Assembly (NCBI GenBank): GCA_000697055.1
Contig: JNDT01002413.1
Coordinates: forward strand, 183,465 to 247,464
Length of the DNA: 64,000 nt
Direction of reading: 5' to 3'
Origin: Saksenaea vasiformis B4078
Taxonomy: Eukaryota; Mucoromycota; Mucoromycetes; Mucorales; Saksenaeaceae
A model generated the notes under the pieces. The model did not search any database and was not told the DNA's origin. It saw only the letters and a list, made by a program, of their open reading frames with translations. The number at the start of each line of letters is the position of its first letter. Positions within the stretch are counted from its first letter, which is position 1. Of the stretch, positions 11,418 through 22,966 are shown one piece after another. The translations under genes and the position numbers were made by a program.

Positions 11418-12368
11418 CTATGCTGTCTTTGTGCGGTAAGACCAATGGGATCGTTCGTCTTCGTAACAATAAGGATCAAATTCTTCCACGGTATCTGTGG
11501 TACTTTTCGATTCATGGTCTGAGTACTCTAGATGTGGTGTGTTATGGATGTGGTATGGCTGTCGCGCGTACATCAGGTCCCGATCGGCATCATCTTCGGA
11601 TAGACCACCTACAAATGAACGTAATGACAAAGAAAACATAGAAGTCAAGGATCATTCATGTCGATAAATAAAATTAGTTTTCCGTAAGATTGCGGCGCAA
11701 AAAAGGATATTAATCACATAAAGACGTTCCGGTGGGACCCATTCCCTGTCATAGTTGGTGCGTGGTGCTTCTAACGTAGGAGAAGTTAGGGAGTGGTTGA
11801 TAACAAAAGTAAGTCAAGACAAGAGAGATGAGGTACCTTGTTTTGATCTTACGGATTCTTCTTGAAGACGAATCATTTTGGACTGAATGGATTTTACCAT
11901 CTGAGCTCGCACGTTTAGACGCGCATACTATCAGGAGGAAGAGGAGGAGGAGGGCGAGGAGGAAGTTAAACGAAATGTGCAACGTAACACAAGATACTTT
12001 ACGTAGAATTCATCCCAGGCTTGTTTTTGTTGTGCGATAAACCAGTCCTGAATGGATTGACGTTCTTGATCTCGCCATTGTTGTACTCGTGACAATTTCT
12101 CGTGTTTAGATTGCTGAAGTTTGTCCATCACACGCGTGTATTCAGGATGTGACCGGAGTTCCGATTGCAGAAGTTCCAAGTACTCCTCGTCTTCTCTAAG
12201 ATGCTTCTGTAAGTGAAAAAGACCAATGATGCAGGGTAGGTCTTACGAGTCAAGCTCTTTCTTCTTAGGTAACTTTCTTGTTTTTTTCATAGAGGTTGCT
12301 TTCGATTTCTCCATATTACTTATGCGCTTCGACTTTGGTCGACCCTTAATAGATGGTGATGCTGCCAT
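11418..12368 (-). CDS. SDS3-like histone deacetylase complex protein
   Basis: Five minus-strand exons: 12368-12247, 12195-12003, 11927-11837, 11770-11711 and then 11620-11418 (or 11608-11418). The product is 222 or 218 residues. It begins with a basic, Lys-rich tail, then a helical region (EDEEYLELLQSELRSHPEY, then RVQQWRDQERQSIQDWF and YARLNVRAQMVKSIQS), matching the Sds3/BRMS1-type pattern of HPEY followed by a long coiled coil. The C-terminal part contains GLSEDDADRDL. Sds3 family proteins are scaffold subunits of the Sin3-Rpd3 corepressor in the nucleus; assignment is from this pattern only. The last intron does not begin with GT: it starts ATATCCTTTT, holds TCCTTGAC, and ends in AC (11621) or AG (11609), both in frame. 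That is the signature of a U12-type intron. The gene ends in an exon rich in acidic and aromatic residues. Confidence 0.65.
11609..11710 (-). other. Probable U12-type intron (AT-AC or AT-AG) in the SDS3-like gene
   Basis: On the minus strand the intron begins ATATCCTTT, identical to the consensus 5' site of minor-class AT-AC introns. TCCTTGAC (11651-11644) matches the U12 branch consensus TCCTTRAC, with the branch A at 11645. The AC at 11622-11621 is 24 nt from that A; the AG at 11610-11609 is 36 nt from it. Both endings keep the frame, differing by four residues. No GT donor near this point gives a consistent phase. Confidence 0.7.
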
Positions 12369-14812
12369 GGTTATATATTATATGTTTAAATGAAAGGAGA
12401 ATGCTCAAAATAGAGGGAAGTGATTGAAAACAGAAAGGAGGAAGGATACGGAAAAGAGAGACAAAAAAATGTTGGGTTGGAAATCACTGCTGATGATGTG
12501 TCACCGGTCAGGTTTTTTTTTTTTGGTTCTCTCCGCTCTTCCCTTTTCCCCCTTTGTCTCTCCTCTGTCATTTAAGCAAACGAATCATAGTTTCTTCACT
12601 ACAACCATCATTCGTCGTATGATCTGTAAGCCTAAATTAAACCAGTTATTCAGCTTGAATTAGTCGCTAAGGGTCGATCAGTGAGAAATATTAAAATGAA
12701 AAGCAACGGTTATTCAAACAAGTGAGAATATCCTCATATTGACAAGAATAAGTAAGTACCGCTGCATATTCACAAAGATTTATTCGTGACCCCTTAAGTC
12801 TGATCCCTATTACTTCGGAACTTGAGTTTTTCTATACGGACCCGCCGCATGGGTTTCGCTACACGCACCCCATCGGCGCACCTAACAAATGACATCAATA
12901 AAATTAGCCAATCATGTAAATTTCTTACCTGACGTGTGCAAGTAGCAGCGCCTCCATTCCACTAGGAGGTCGCAAAAACCAGGCCTAACTAAAGGCTAGG
13001 ACGATGGGTTTCCAGCCGCCGTGCCACTCTACAAGTGGGTTTGAGATATAATTCTCACCAGTTCCTCCACCTCTTTGCCTAAAGGCTGGTTGCCCGTATT
13101 TGTTGACTTCCGAAAGTCACTCGTCTGCTCCTTGAATGAAAAGTAAACATTTACCAAAAAGGAACCTGGTAGGTCTGACCGCCGAGGTCCCCGCTGACGG
13201 GTTCGCATCTTAGTAGAACGATCTCCGCAGCGGCTTATCATGTACTAATATCAGCTGCAGGTAATCGTTTCTTCATAGAAACGGAAATACATTCCTTTTA
13301 GAGTGCCACTGGCGCTTCAGGTTCATGTTCTTGGGCAAAAGCGCTCGTCCTGCTTGGAAAGGAAATTGTATGGGTACATTAAAACGATTGATCTTGTACC
13401 ACGTGGTAGAGAGGGACAGGTACTCTTTAAACTTAGTTGTTGAGGTGATTATGAACGATGCGTAAACATAAACATCTACTGAATTTGAAATCGTACTTCT
13501 TTTCCTTGAGAAAAAGACTTTCATCTGAAGATCTGCTTTTACAATAGCTTTGAATATTTTGCATCAGAAAACAGCATCGGAGCTGCTGCCCATTCACCGA
13601 TAAAGCGTAGATTCAAATACAGCTGCCAGTAGATGACGAAAAAAAGAAAGCAGAAGAACAAAAATGGGTGTCCTTCGACTACATCACTATCTTAATCTGT
13701 TCACACCTTTACCGACGCTGCTGTCATATATTGTGCGCACGTAATTCATAGATTGCCGTCTTGTGGGATTAATCACACCACCAAAACCTTAAAACTATGT
13801 CATTTTCGGGAGGAGCAGATTACAGCAGTGAAGCATGCGTAGCGAAAGCCGCGGAACTTCATTCACTGATGTGTTAATCAATGCAACTTGCTCTATTTGC
13901 CATACCATATCGCAAACAATTACAGCATCAACTGGTTACGATGTCCGCTCGATCAGTATCCTGCTTTGGGGAAAGGCCGGTTGAAGGATGCAAATACCGA
14001 GTCGTGCCGCCAGCTCTTTATATTTGCTGCATTTACACTTCACTTGTCCAGAACGAGGATGATATCACTCGTAGTAATAACATACCAACAACTGTTTTAT
14101 ATTAATTTCAGCGTACACGTTTTCGTCTGAAATTCATAGTGCAGCCAATGAACGCACAAACATCAGCGATCTGTGCAACATCAGCACGCGGTTTCAATTG
14201 TTTGCACTGCTGTTTTTCGACACCTCTTAAACGCGCATAATGTGATTGTAAAGGTAACGATCCGCAGCCGTAGGTAGGTAATATTTTGCATTCAAGGCGT
14301 TTCGATGCCATACAGTAGTATTTTTTTGCTTTAGTCAAGGTGGTATTGCTGGAGTTCGCTATCTGTAGAGGATGAACATATTGTAACAGCTGACTTCACG
14401 TCGTTCGTGAAACCTACACTGGAGCGTTTTCATTTCCGTTCCCTCTTTTTACACAGCTGACGCCAAGACCGAATGTCCAATATTATTACCGGGCAGTTTG
14501 TATTTGTCGTTAATATCTACAGCGTCATCTTGCGAACCACGTGGGAACAGCGAGCGAGGGGTCATGGGTGTTTTCTTTCTTGTCTCATCCACCTCACTTT
14601 ACCTTTGTTGACAGATAGTGAAACATAGTAATCATCATTTGCCTTTTATGTAGCGGCATTTATCCAGTTTGAAAGATACACAGTTACCTGCTTTCATTTT
14701 TTCTTTGGAAGAGTGTCCCTTGCTGAGTCTCAAGCCGCAGATAAGGAACAGTCACAGAGCAAGAAAACGTACAGCGATGGAGGTCGCTGATGGAAGCAAG
14801 AGCTTACTCGAC
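12369..14812. other. Intergenic stretch with one dispersed repeat
   Basis: The left end is the promoter side of the SDS3-like gene and the right end that of ATP12. Apart from the dispersed repeat at 12850-13048 nothing is recognised. Open frames here (up to 83 codons) lack family motifs. Confidence 0.5.
12850..13048 (-). repeat. Dispersed repeat A, inverted copy
   Basis: Read on the minus strand, this 200-bp block aligns with 51008-51212 on the plus strand over nearly its whole length. Shared runs include GCGACCTCCTAGTGGAATGG, CTTGCACACGTCAGGTAAGA and GCGTGTAGCGAAAC. Flanks do not match. No ORF is conserved between the copies, so it may be a noncoding short element or a fragment of a larger one. 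Confidence 0.8.
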
Positions 14813-15824
14813 ATGGCAACACTCGCTACACGCTTCACCTTACGTCGTTTACAAGGCACTCGTCAGAGATCTTTCTCGATCTACTCCGCAGTTCGCTCAG
14901 AAGCTTTGGACGATGCAAAGGCCGAAGCTGCCGCTCAGCGTAGGTACAGCCTTTCTACATGTGTCCAGTATTAACTGTTAAGTTGACAGGCGCTGAGAGA
15001 ACTATGAAACGTTTCTGGAAGAATGCCGGAATCAAAGAAAGCGAAGGTAAAATATTTGTCGTGCTCATGCCTGAAATGTCAACAGCAACTAGATGGATGT
15101 ACGGTGATGCTGGACCGTCGCAACCTTCGTACTCCGAGTAAGCACATTGTCAAGTTACCGTTGGCTCAACGTCAGTTGGCTCTGTTAACTGCTGCTGAAT
15201 GGGATGCACAGACGCAATCACTTAAAACACATACTTTGCCACTGGTATGTGTTGCATATTTGACCGCCACCCACTAATGCCAATAGTTAGACCTCTATCA
15301 TTGCTCGGTCCATGGATGCTTTTGATCCTGCAACCGCTGAAGATGCAACAGTGAGGCCGCAAGTAATTGATAAGCTCATGACGTACTTCGATACCGATGC
15401 TACTTGCTACCACGAAGATTTTCCCGAAACGTTGACTCAACTTCAGGATGCTCACTGGAAACCCTTGATCGAATGGGCTAACAAGACGTACAATGTTCAG
15501 ATCAACACAACTACCAGCATCTTCGCAGTGACTCAACCAGAGGAAACCAGACAAAAGCTGAGAGAGGTCGTGGAGAAGATGGATCCGCTGGAACTTGCAG
15601 CATTTGAAAAAGCGGTGATGAGTTCCAAGAGCTTCTTGATCGGTCTGGCACTGGTTAAAAGAGCAGTGTCTGTCGAGCAAGCAGCTCAAGCAGCTCATGT
15701 GGAAATGAATGCACAAATTGATCGATGGGGTGAAGTGGAAGACAGCCATGACGTAGAACGAGAATATATTCGACAAACGCTGGGTTCCGTTGCCTGCGCA
15801 GTCATGCACAAACACCAGGGTTAA
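14813..15824 (+). CDS. ATP12: ATP synthase F1 assembly factor ATP12
   Basis: Chaperone that binds the F1 alpha subunit in the mitochondrial matrix during ATP synthase assembly. Exons 14813-14939, 14990-15046, 15093-15244 and 15291-15824 encode 289 residues, the normal size; introns are 46-50 nt. Seen: an N-terminal amphipathic presequence rich in Arg, Ser and Thr with no acidic residues (MATLATRFTLRRLQGTRQR); then KRFWKNAGIKE, VMLDRRNLRTPSKHIVKLP and LTAAEWDAQ, which are ATP12 family motifs; then an all-helical C-terminal domain including TSIIARSMDAFDP and IGLALVKRAV. An in-frame ATG at 14777 would add 12 residues; the downstream start is preferred because the targeting sequence then begins at Met1. 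Its 3' end lies only 59 bp from the convergent CBS gene. Identity is strong. Confidence 0.92.
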
Positions 15825-15883
15825 ACACCGTTGTAAATCAGCTTTGTTACACATAGAATTGTAAGACATAAAATTAGATTTCT

Positions 15884-16970
15884 TTATGAATGTTTTTGAC
15901 ACACAAGGCCAATAATGTCGGACATGGTAACAACACCAATGACTTTCTCTTCTTGGAGTATCCATACACGGTGTGTATCTTCGTTCACCATTATCTCCAA
16001 GATTTTTCGCAACGAAGTGTCAGCTGTTGCAGCTGGTGGCTGCGAATGAGCGGATTTGGACATTTTCTACTGTAGTCGGTTATACAAACAAGAAGTGTTC
16101 TCTCCCTCCTCCCTCCCTTTTTCCTCCGCTTTCCTTTTTACCTTGACATATTCGCCGCAGGGTAATACTAGTTGATCGATATCTTCCAAATTAGCTTCGG
16201 GAAGATCTTCAAGGCACAGATCGCCAAGGAAATGGCCATTGTCACTTTTTTGTTTACTGTTATTTTAAAAGTCAGTCTGGTACAAATAGTTACCTATTCA
16301 CAATAGGCATTCCGCCCAGATTTTTTTCGGCCATGAGATGATACACACTCAAGGCCGACTGGGTCTCTGGCACAGTTACCAAGGCCTTGTTTTGGGCTAG
16401 TTTGAGATCGCTCACCGTCGCATTTAGATCAAGTAAGCCTTCAATACATTCCGGGTGGTTTCCGATATGCCGAATAATGTCTGTTTGTGATAGTAGCCAC
16501 GGATTGTTAGACTCGTCATTGTAATCAACAACGAGTGATCGATGAACACCTGATGCAAACGCACGCAACGTCTAATAAAAAGAAAGGGAGGGGTTATCCA
16601 CTGCGTGGCACACAACTGTTGTTGTCAAACTTGCTTCCAGTAATTCGTCTTGACTATCCGTCTTATGCATCCAATAACTTTCACGATCGGTATCTAACCC
16701 CAAGACATTCTCTACGGGATCGTCGAGCCGGAATTTCTCTTTCTGGATTTGACTGCTGGAATCACCCAAAAGGTATAACATGATATCAAACAAGTTTACG
16801 ATGCTGACAACCTTGGTGCCGTTGTGGGAAAAAACTGGCAGCGAGGTGATTTTGTTATTTTGCATCAAGTTCAGCGCTGTCTGAACAGACACAACTGGGC
16901 TCACTGCAATCAGCGCAGGCTTTGACTGTGCGAGGCTCAAATCCACTGGTTTTAAATATGTAATACGCAT
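15884..16970 (-). CDS. Four-CBS-domain protein
   Basis: Minus-strand exons 16970-16617, 16571-16294, 16244-16142 and 16066-15884; introns are 45-75 nt and all phases match. The 305-residue product is built of CBS motifs: VSVQTALNLMQNNKITSLPV with VVSIVNLFDIMLYLL; a second unit with SLVVDYNDES and LLSQTDIIRHI; a third with VPETQSALSVYHLM and GGMPIVN; and a fourth with SLRKILEIMVNEDTHRVW and VIGVVTMSDIIGLV. CBS pairs bind adenine nucleotides. Four-CBS proteins without other domains in fungi are SNF4-type AMPK gamma subunits or SDS23-like stress proteins; the wording here seems nearer the latter, but I cannot decide. The start is uncertain: ATG at 16970 is used, while an in-frame ATG at 17063 would add 31 residues of odd composition that look like intron or leader. 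Confidence 0.75.
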
Positions 16971-19199
16971 GAAACAAATAATGAAGAAGCAACTTGGGAC
17001 CCGGCTGCACCCTTTTTTTCTATTTTTTTGAGTCCGAAGCGGAGTTTCAGTCACGACGTGCATTGCAAGTTTGACTGTTGAGACTTGGACAGTAGCTTGC
17101 AAGGCGGACACAGCTGAGGCGCATAAGTATATCCAACTGACAAGAGATTACACACGAAGAAAAGGATGAGAAAAGCATGATAAAGGTGATCAAGCCACCT
17201 AACCCTGTACGGAGGGGATCAAGCCCAATCCCGGAGTTGCGCCATGATTCTCTTTTCGATCTTTTATGTGGTGGTGGAAGAGGAGGAAAGGAAAGAGAGT
17301 CATCATTGCTACGAATAATAATCAGAAGTATGGTTTGCTGATGGACAAACATATACTCTTGCCGTAAATTTATCCACGAAGAACAAAAGGCGGAGATAAA
17401 GGAAGCGCAGCCACCTCAGTCTGGCAACCTTGCAGAAGTATGGATCATCAACAAATATCCATATAGACATGTGCAGACATATATATATGTATATATATCA
17501 ATATCTTCATGATTGAAAAAAAAATGTATATAAATATAAAGCAAAAGTTTGGAAAGCCAGAAAGCGCCTTTATGACCTGCCAAATGATGCCATTTCTCAC
17601 AACTTCTACACAACATAAAGTTCCAGCATGTATCAGAAAGTAGGTCTGGATGGAAGAAATAATGAATTCACTGAGCACTTGGATGACGATATGCACGCTG
17701 GAACACTGTAGCTAGAGGATAGAATGTATGGCACGATGACCGTGTATGCCAGAGGTTCCAGTCTGGGCACAGGGTAGACACAAGTATCCTTTCCCTAAAT
17801 GCGGTAAAAAAAAAATACAATGTCGCTCCCATATTGTCTTGGTTATGTCACTTTGGCGTGTCCAAATCCGAGTTATTATTTGTCCAGAGAAAATTAAAGG
17901 ATCGCCTCGCTCTTAAGTGAAAATACTTTACTCAATAACCAGGGGAGCCTGATAGATACTTGCATGTGTTCTTTCTGAAGGTCGTCTAAGCAACGATAGT
18001 ATCAATGGCTATCTGTTGACTGATAGGGCATTGGTAAGCTATAATTGCCGAATTATGTGATGCATTTCATAACGAGTTCTGTCAACACGAAGACGTTCTC
18101 TAAGCTAATCAGATGAAAATCGTGTAGTTGGCGGTCTTTTTTTATCTTGTTTTTTCAGGCGCGGATCCATTCTTCAAGGAAAGCACACCCTATGGCGCTG
18201 TTACCAACTCGATAATGGAATAACGGGCAATATGAAATATTATATCTCGACTGAAGGGACGACCTTTCCCTAGGAAAGAATTGAATGTATGCAATCCACG
18301 CACCTGTTAATCCCAAAATTTTTATTCCTCGCTCTCTTTTTCTATTTCTACAAAATGTCAGGTATGGCTAACTAACTGTATAGAGAAGTCAGGATATGGT
18401 GACCTGTACATAATTGTCTTGTTAAAGGCAAGCCGTGGTAGAGTCAGGGTTGCATATTGCATCTTCATCGTTAAGCAACCATCCAGTTTCCCAGTAGCAG
18501 CATCGATTATACTCACGTATAGAATGTATGATTATTACGGTAGAATAACCAAACGTCCATGGATATACCCAGAAAGTATAGAAAATATGCTATTTGTCAG
18601 TGAGATAAGGATAAGATTTCCTTTTCCTGCTTCAGTAAATTGCGTTAGTTTAATTTACATATCTGGTATTAGCCGCTGTATGCCGAACTCATCTTAAAGG
18701 GATCAAATGGATGTCCTCGGCAAGGATAACGACAATTTTGGAACTTGTACAGTCTGACACGCCGATTGAGGTGATGGTTTCAAGATTGCACCCGTTTTCG
18801 TGATGGTAATTTTGCTTGAGCCTTTCTTACGATAAGAAAGAGGCACAGGTCCCATGCAGAAGAAGCGATAAGCAAAACTCACGAAGTTAGATAGCATAAT
18901 TTGTTCTACTGGTACCCTGACCGAAGCCATGTGGTATTTCACCCTGGTTTGCCTGATGTGGCAATTGGAGCATGGGGCTATTGGTCATCAAGTGTGTAAA
19001 AATCGCAAGTTCGTGTGACTCCGACAATCGTATTTGTTCTGTAGAAAGGAAAAGAAGGTGATGTTGGTACGAACTCATCTAGATAGCCGAATTCGGCGGA
19101 TTGGTACCTGACCTACAGATTGAGATACCTTGTGTATGACAAAAATACTGGATTTGGAATCCACGTTTGCGTCAGATTAATATGATGAGACATTCAAGC
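16971..19199. other. Gene-poor stretch
   Basis: The left end probably holds the promoter and perhaps a 5' intron of the CBS gene. The rest shows a TA-rich microsatellite-like patch around 17478-17500 and scattered frames under 95 codons with no family signal. No gene is supported. Confidence 0.5.
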
Positions 19200-19236
19200 C
19201 AAATAGTTTTAGCGCTGGAGAGTGATGCATCTTGGC

Positions 19237-19470
19237 GTGAAGAAGTAGTTCATTTGCGCTAATCCAAGAAATAGTTCGCGCCTGGGTAATCTCAGTTTGG
19301 CATTAAAGTGCTTCAACGATGGTTTTTCGGTATTCTTCCGGAAGTAGTAAAAATGTCTCAAGGTAAGGCGGACATCCCGTTGAAGCAAGAACATTATCTT
19401 TGCATTGAGGTACTTCAGTGATCGATCTCCCCATGTTCTGTCAGAAAGCAGTAAAAATGTGCTCAAGGTA
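19237..19470. repeat. Degenerate tandem repeat, unit about 105 bp
   Basis: Starts near 19237, 19338 and 19447 share GAAGTAGTAAAAATG-like and CTCAAGGTAAG-like words, and GGCATTAAAGTGCTTCA in unit 1 corresponds to GCATTGAGGTACTTCA in unit 2. The minus strand is open across the array (113 codons, 19550-19209), which reflects the repeat rather than a known protein. Confidence 0.55.
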
Positions 19471-19799
19471 AGAAAAGGTTTCATCCGACAATGATCCGTA
19501 TTTAAAGGCACGGATGAACCATTTTTAAATTCTTTGGCTCTGTTTTTCAAAAGGACATCCCCGGTAAAGATGTCAATTTATATACATACAGGATTATTCA
19601 TATATTTATGTCTCTTCTTTAGCCTGTATGACCTCTGTCCCGAACCGTCTCGGCCATGGTGTAGTCCCTTGTTCACCACCAGTAAGTAAATATTGTCACA
19701 CGCAGCCTCGTTCAACTTCCGCGACAGAACCTCGCCAGACGTTGCATCGCTTCAAGTCTTCTGCACGGCGTTAGCACCCAAACTGGCAGTCTTGTCAGT

Positions 19800-20095
19800 G
19801 TAATCTCTCCTGCCGCCCCCATCGCGCCAGATGCGGGGCAGGCCGTTGTCATTGGGCGGCTATGCCCTTCGGGGATAAGTGAAGTGACATCAAAGTATCT
19901 TCCATTTGCTAACCGCGAATGAATTTTTATTCTGCTCGAATAAATTTTGCGTCCATCTGAGGACCAAGTTGATGTTAAGTAGAGTATTATTTTGTCGCCA
20001 ATTTATATACTGATAACCACATATTTCATCTCTTCCTTAGTGCAAAACTGGCTCCTGATGGACGCAATATTTACATAGAGTAGCGTATACAGACA
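19800..20095. mobile_element. Decayed repeat-family copy 2
   Basis: Aligns with 27370-27650 and more weakly with 5100-5380. The core 19936-20095 has GAATAAATTTTGCGTCCAT near its left end and the near-complement GATGGACGCAATATTTAC near its right end, separated by about 100 nt, then TAGAGTAGCGTA. The left portion (19800-19935) shares GCAGGCCG and AAGTATCTTCCAT-like words with the 27 kb copy. No intact reading frame remains. Confidence 0.6.
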
Positions 20096-21558
20096 TGGAA
20101 GAACATTTGCATTATTAGCCCTAAAACGTCTCCCGCCACTCAGCTGGGTCATGCGAAATCAATAGAGGACTTTCGAGTTGGACCTAGCAATTTCAAGTAT
20201 AACCACCAGCACAAGCGTCGAACTACTACTAACTTTTCTGCTTGAGAGGGCTCAGCATTTGTGACGAATCTTTTACAAATAAACTTGTAAACCGATGGTC
20301 ATATCAAATAAACAGCTGACAATCGTACTGATATTTTCACATAACAGTAATAGTAGCTTTTGATGATGTACTAACTTACGATTCACAATCCCAGCGCGCT
20401 TGCATCACACCAGTCTCAATACTTGACTTTCGAGTCGTAAGAGAACAGTGAGTGATGACTCATAAATTTTTTGTGTTCTCCATCTATGTCCTTTGCTGCT
20501 TACAATGGGTCCTACCGGCAAAACGATCAAATGATGTGCACTATCACCAATGCCTTCACACAATGTCAACGATATCGAATCCGCAATCATAGATTCCGGA
20601 ACCCACTAATACGGGTATATGCACATGCTTCTCGATCCGCTGTCGTCCTGTCTGTTGATATCTCCCATAACTTTCAAGGTACCATCGACGTGGCCATCGA
20701 CGTGGTCATCAACTGGGTTGTCATCAACGCCATCAGTAAAAGGTTTCTAAAATTCTTCCTAACATGTGCGAACGATGCAGCACCCGAGCGAGTGAACGCT
20801 AACACGTCAATGTTGAGAATTCGCTTCTGCTGTGACACAGAGGAATGACTTGCAAGATGACATTGTTGTGGCATCCACTTGCCCTGCACTGTTGGACAAC
20901 GCGTTCCTGTTTGCACAGGCTGGGTTATAGAAGAGTGCGCTTGGAACTCAACGCCACGCATGAGATGATTTCTTCTTTAAAAAAGAACACACTGTCTTAT
21001 CGAACATTGAATTAAACGCACAAATCACTGTGCTAACAGGTGGTAAATGCAGTTATCATTATTCAATCGCGTGAATCCGCAGCTTCAGGCATGTGCATGA
21101 CGTCCAAACATAGCATTCTTCTATTGTCCCTAGCGTTGTTAGTTGTCCATATTCATAGACGGTTGTAAACTTCTCTTTTAATTTCTAGGATTCTGTGCAA
21201 CTGATCGGTCCAAGTATTCCTTTGAATTCTGGTTTCCGTGTTTTACGTTTAACGTTATCACGATCTTTGTCATGCTAACATACAGACATCGAAATTGAGT
21301 GCCTGATATGCATACATGTGCACAATCAGCTGTTTCCATCACCGCTTTCGAAGCACTTGATATAATCTATCTGACCAAACACCACAGCTCACATGTGACA
21401 TGCTCTACGCTACTGGCTCCCAAACTAGCACCTTGTTTTATGCTAGCTATGGGTTGATACGGAGGTATAGACTAAAAGAGACGTCCCGATATGACGTAAA
21501 ACATATTTGACACAAGGTAAAAACGTAATTAAAGTTCATTTGATCTTTTGTTCTTTCA
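20096..21558. other. Intergenic stretch upstream of the PAQR gene
   Basis: No gene is supported. A 125-codon plus-strand frame (20471-20848) and an overlapping 95-codon minus-strand frame (20961-20674) are present, but neither shows a domain and they overlap each other. The last few hundred bases are the promoter side of the PAQR gene. Confidence 0.45.
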
Positions 21559-22966
21559 ATGGAAAGTTTATTGACTATTCAAAGCAATGGAGGTCTGCAT
21601 CAGACCGAAGTCCTCGATATTGACGAATTCCTCTCACGGCACGTTGAACCTTTGATACAGAAGCTCAAATATCGTCTTAAGTCAATAGAGAAGACCGTAG
21701 ATCATTATACGTTCAACAAAATCCAGAAAGCTTATATCACCCTCGATAGCTTTGATACAAATTGGTATCAATGTCGACAAAAGAAGCCGCTACACCTTTT
21801 GATCACCAGCAAATTGACACAAAACCTAATGGATATCTCTTGTCATTATTATGAGCTCGAGGCGTCGCTACTCCCTACAAGCCAAACGATAGACACCGTG
21901 CTGACAAAATTACAAGAACTTGAGAGTCATATCACTCAGGCTCTTGAATATACACCTTTAGTAAAACATAGACTGTACGGAAATAGAGACCAATTAAGAA
22001 ACGCGGTGACCAGGGGTTCAAAAAGGTTACTAACATACGAAGAACTACCTGGTCCTTGGCGGTCAAATCAGGTTGGCATTCCAAGAATGAATATTGTTCT
22101 TTGCTAACACACTTGTCAGAATATTTATACAGGCTATCGATTCCTCAATACTGTGTCAGAATGCTGCTATTCGCTACTTTATATCCACAACGAAACGGGA
22201 AACATTTACACACACTTGATCGGGTTCTTTCTCTTTCTCGGGATCAACATTCAACAGCTGTTTTTCTCTCACTTACTGGATGACATTTCCCTGGTCGATC
22301 AGCTGTACTGTTGCGTGTTTTTCTTTGCCGTATGTACATGTCTAATGTGTTCAACCATATGGCATACTCTTTCTGGGATCAGCGACCTGCGATTACATCA
22401 AAGAGCTGCTTGCATGGATTACATCGGCATATCTATATTGATCTGCGGCACCATGATATTTTGCGAGTATTTCGCGTTCTATTGCAAACATACATGGAGG
22501 AACGTATACATTTTCAGTGCCGCTTCCTTAGCAGTTTTAGGGGTAGCGATGCCTTTTACGAATTGGTTCGATAAAAAAGGTAAATTCAGAGATTGGACGA
22601 AAACTCCCCCTGACCGTATGCATAACAGAACGGAATTCCTGGAGAGTGGCTTTTTTCATCGCTATAGCGGGCTCTGGTATTTTCCCAATCGTTCATATCT
22701 TTATCGATCTGGGTTTGGTGCCGGGTCTGATCTATCTGACGACTATTTTCAAATCATTTGGTGCTTACATCCTTGGCGTCATTATTTACGCCAAACAATG
22801 GCCAGAATGCTTATGGCCAGGAAAATTCGATCATATAGGGCACTCGCACCAATTATGGCACCTATGTGTGATTGCTGGAATATGGTTTCAGTACAAGGTC
22901 GCTTTCCAGCTGATCAATGATAGAACTGCCTTTGGACAATGCCAATACATAAGCGAGACACGTTAA
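21559..22966 (+). CDS. PAQR / hemolysin III family receptor (IZH-like)
   Basis: Seven-helix membrane protein of the adiponectin-receptor/PAQR family; fungal IZH members act in sterol, lipid and zinc homeostasis. Exons 21559-22071, 22120-22579 and 22629-22966 encode 436 residues; introns are 48 and 49 nt. An unusually long N-terminal part (about 165 residues, helical, with no membrane segment) precedes the core. In the core: ELPGPWR, then NIYTGYR, HNETGNIYTHLIG, CSTIWHTL, CMDYIGISILICG and, near the end, KFDHIGHSHQLWH. The conserved histidines of the family (NIYTH; SHQLWH) that build the zinc site are present. The C-terminus ends shortly after the last helix. The family is clear; whether it is an IZH1/2/3 equivalent is not. 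IZH3-type proteins also carry long N-terminal extensions, which may be the closest match. Confidence 0.88.

Noticed and set aside
15222..15965. 247-codon minus-strand open frame over ATP12.
   Set aside because: It is antisense to the conserved ATP12 C-terminal exons and has no domain of its own.
17784..17793. GTATCCTTTC in spacer DNA, also a U12-donor look-alike.
   Set aside because: No gene spans it and no TCCTTRAC with acceptor follows in a coding context.
20471..20848. 125-codon plus-strand frame in the 20 kb spacer.
   Set aside because: It overlaps an opposing frame, contains a small internal repeat (ATCGACGTGG), and shows no family motif; a chance frame is more likely.
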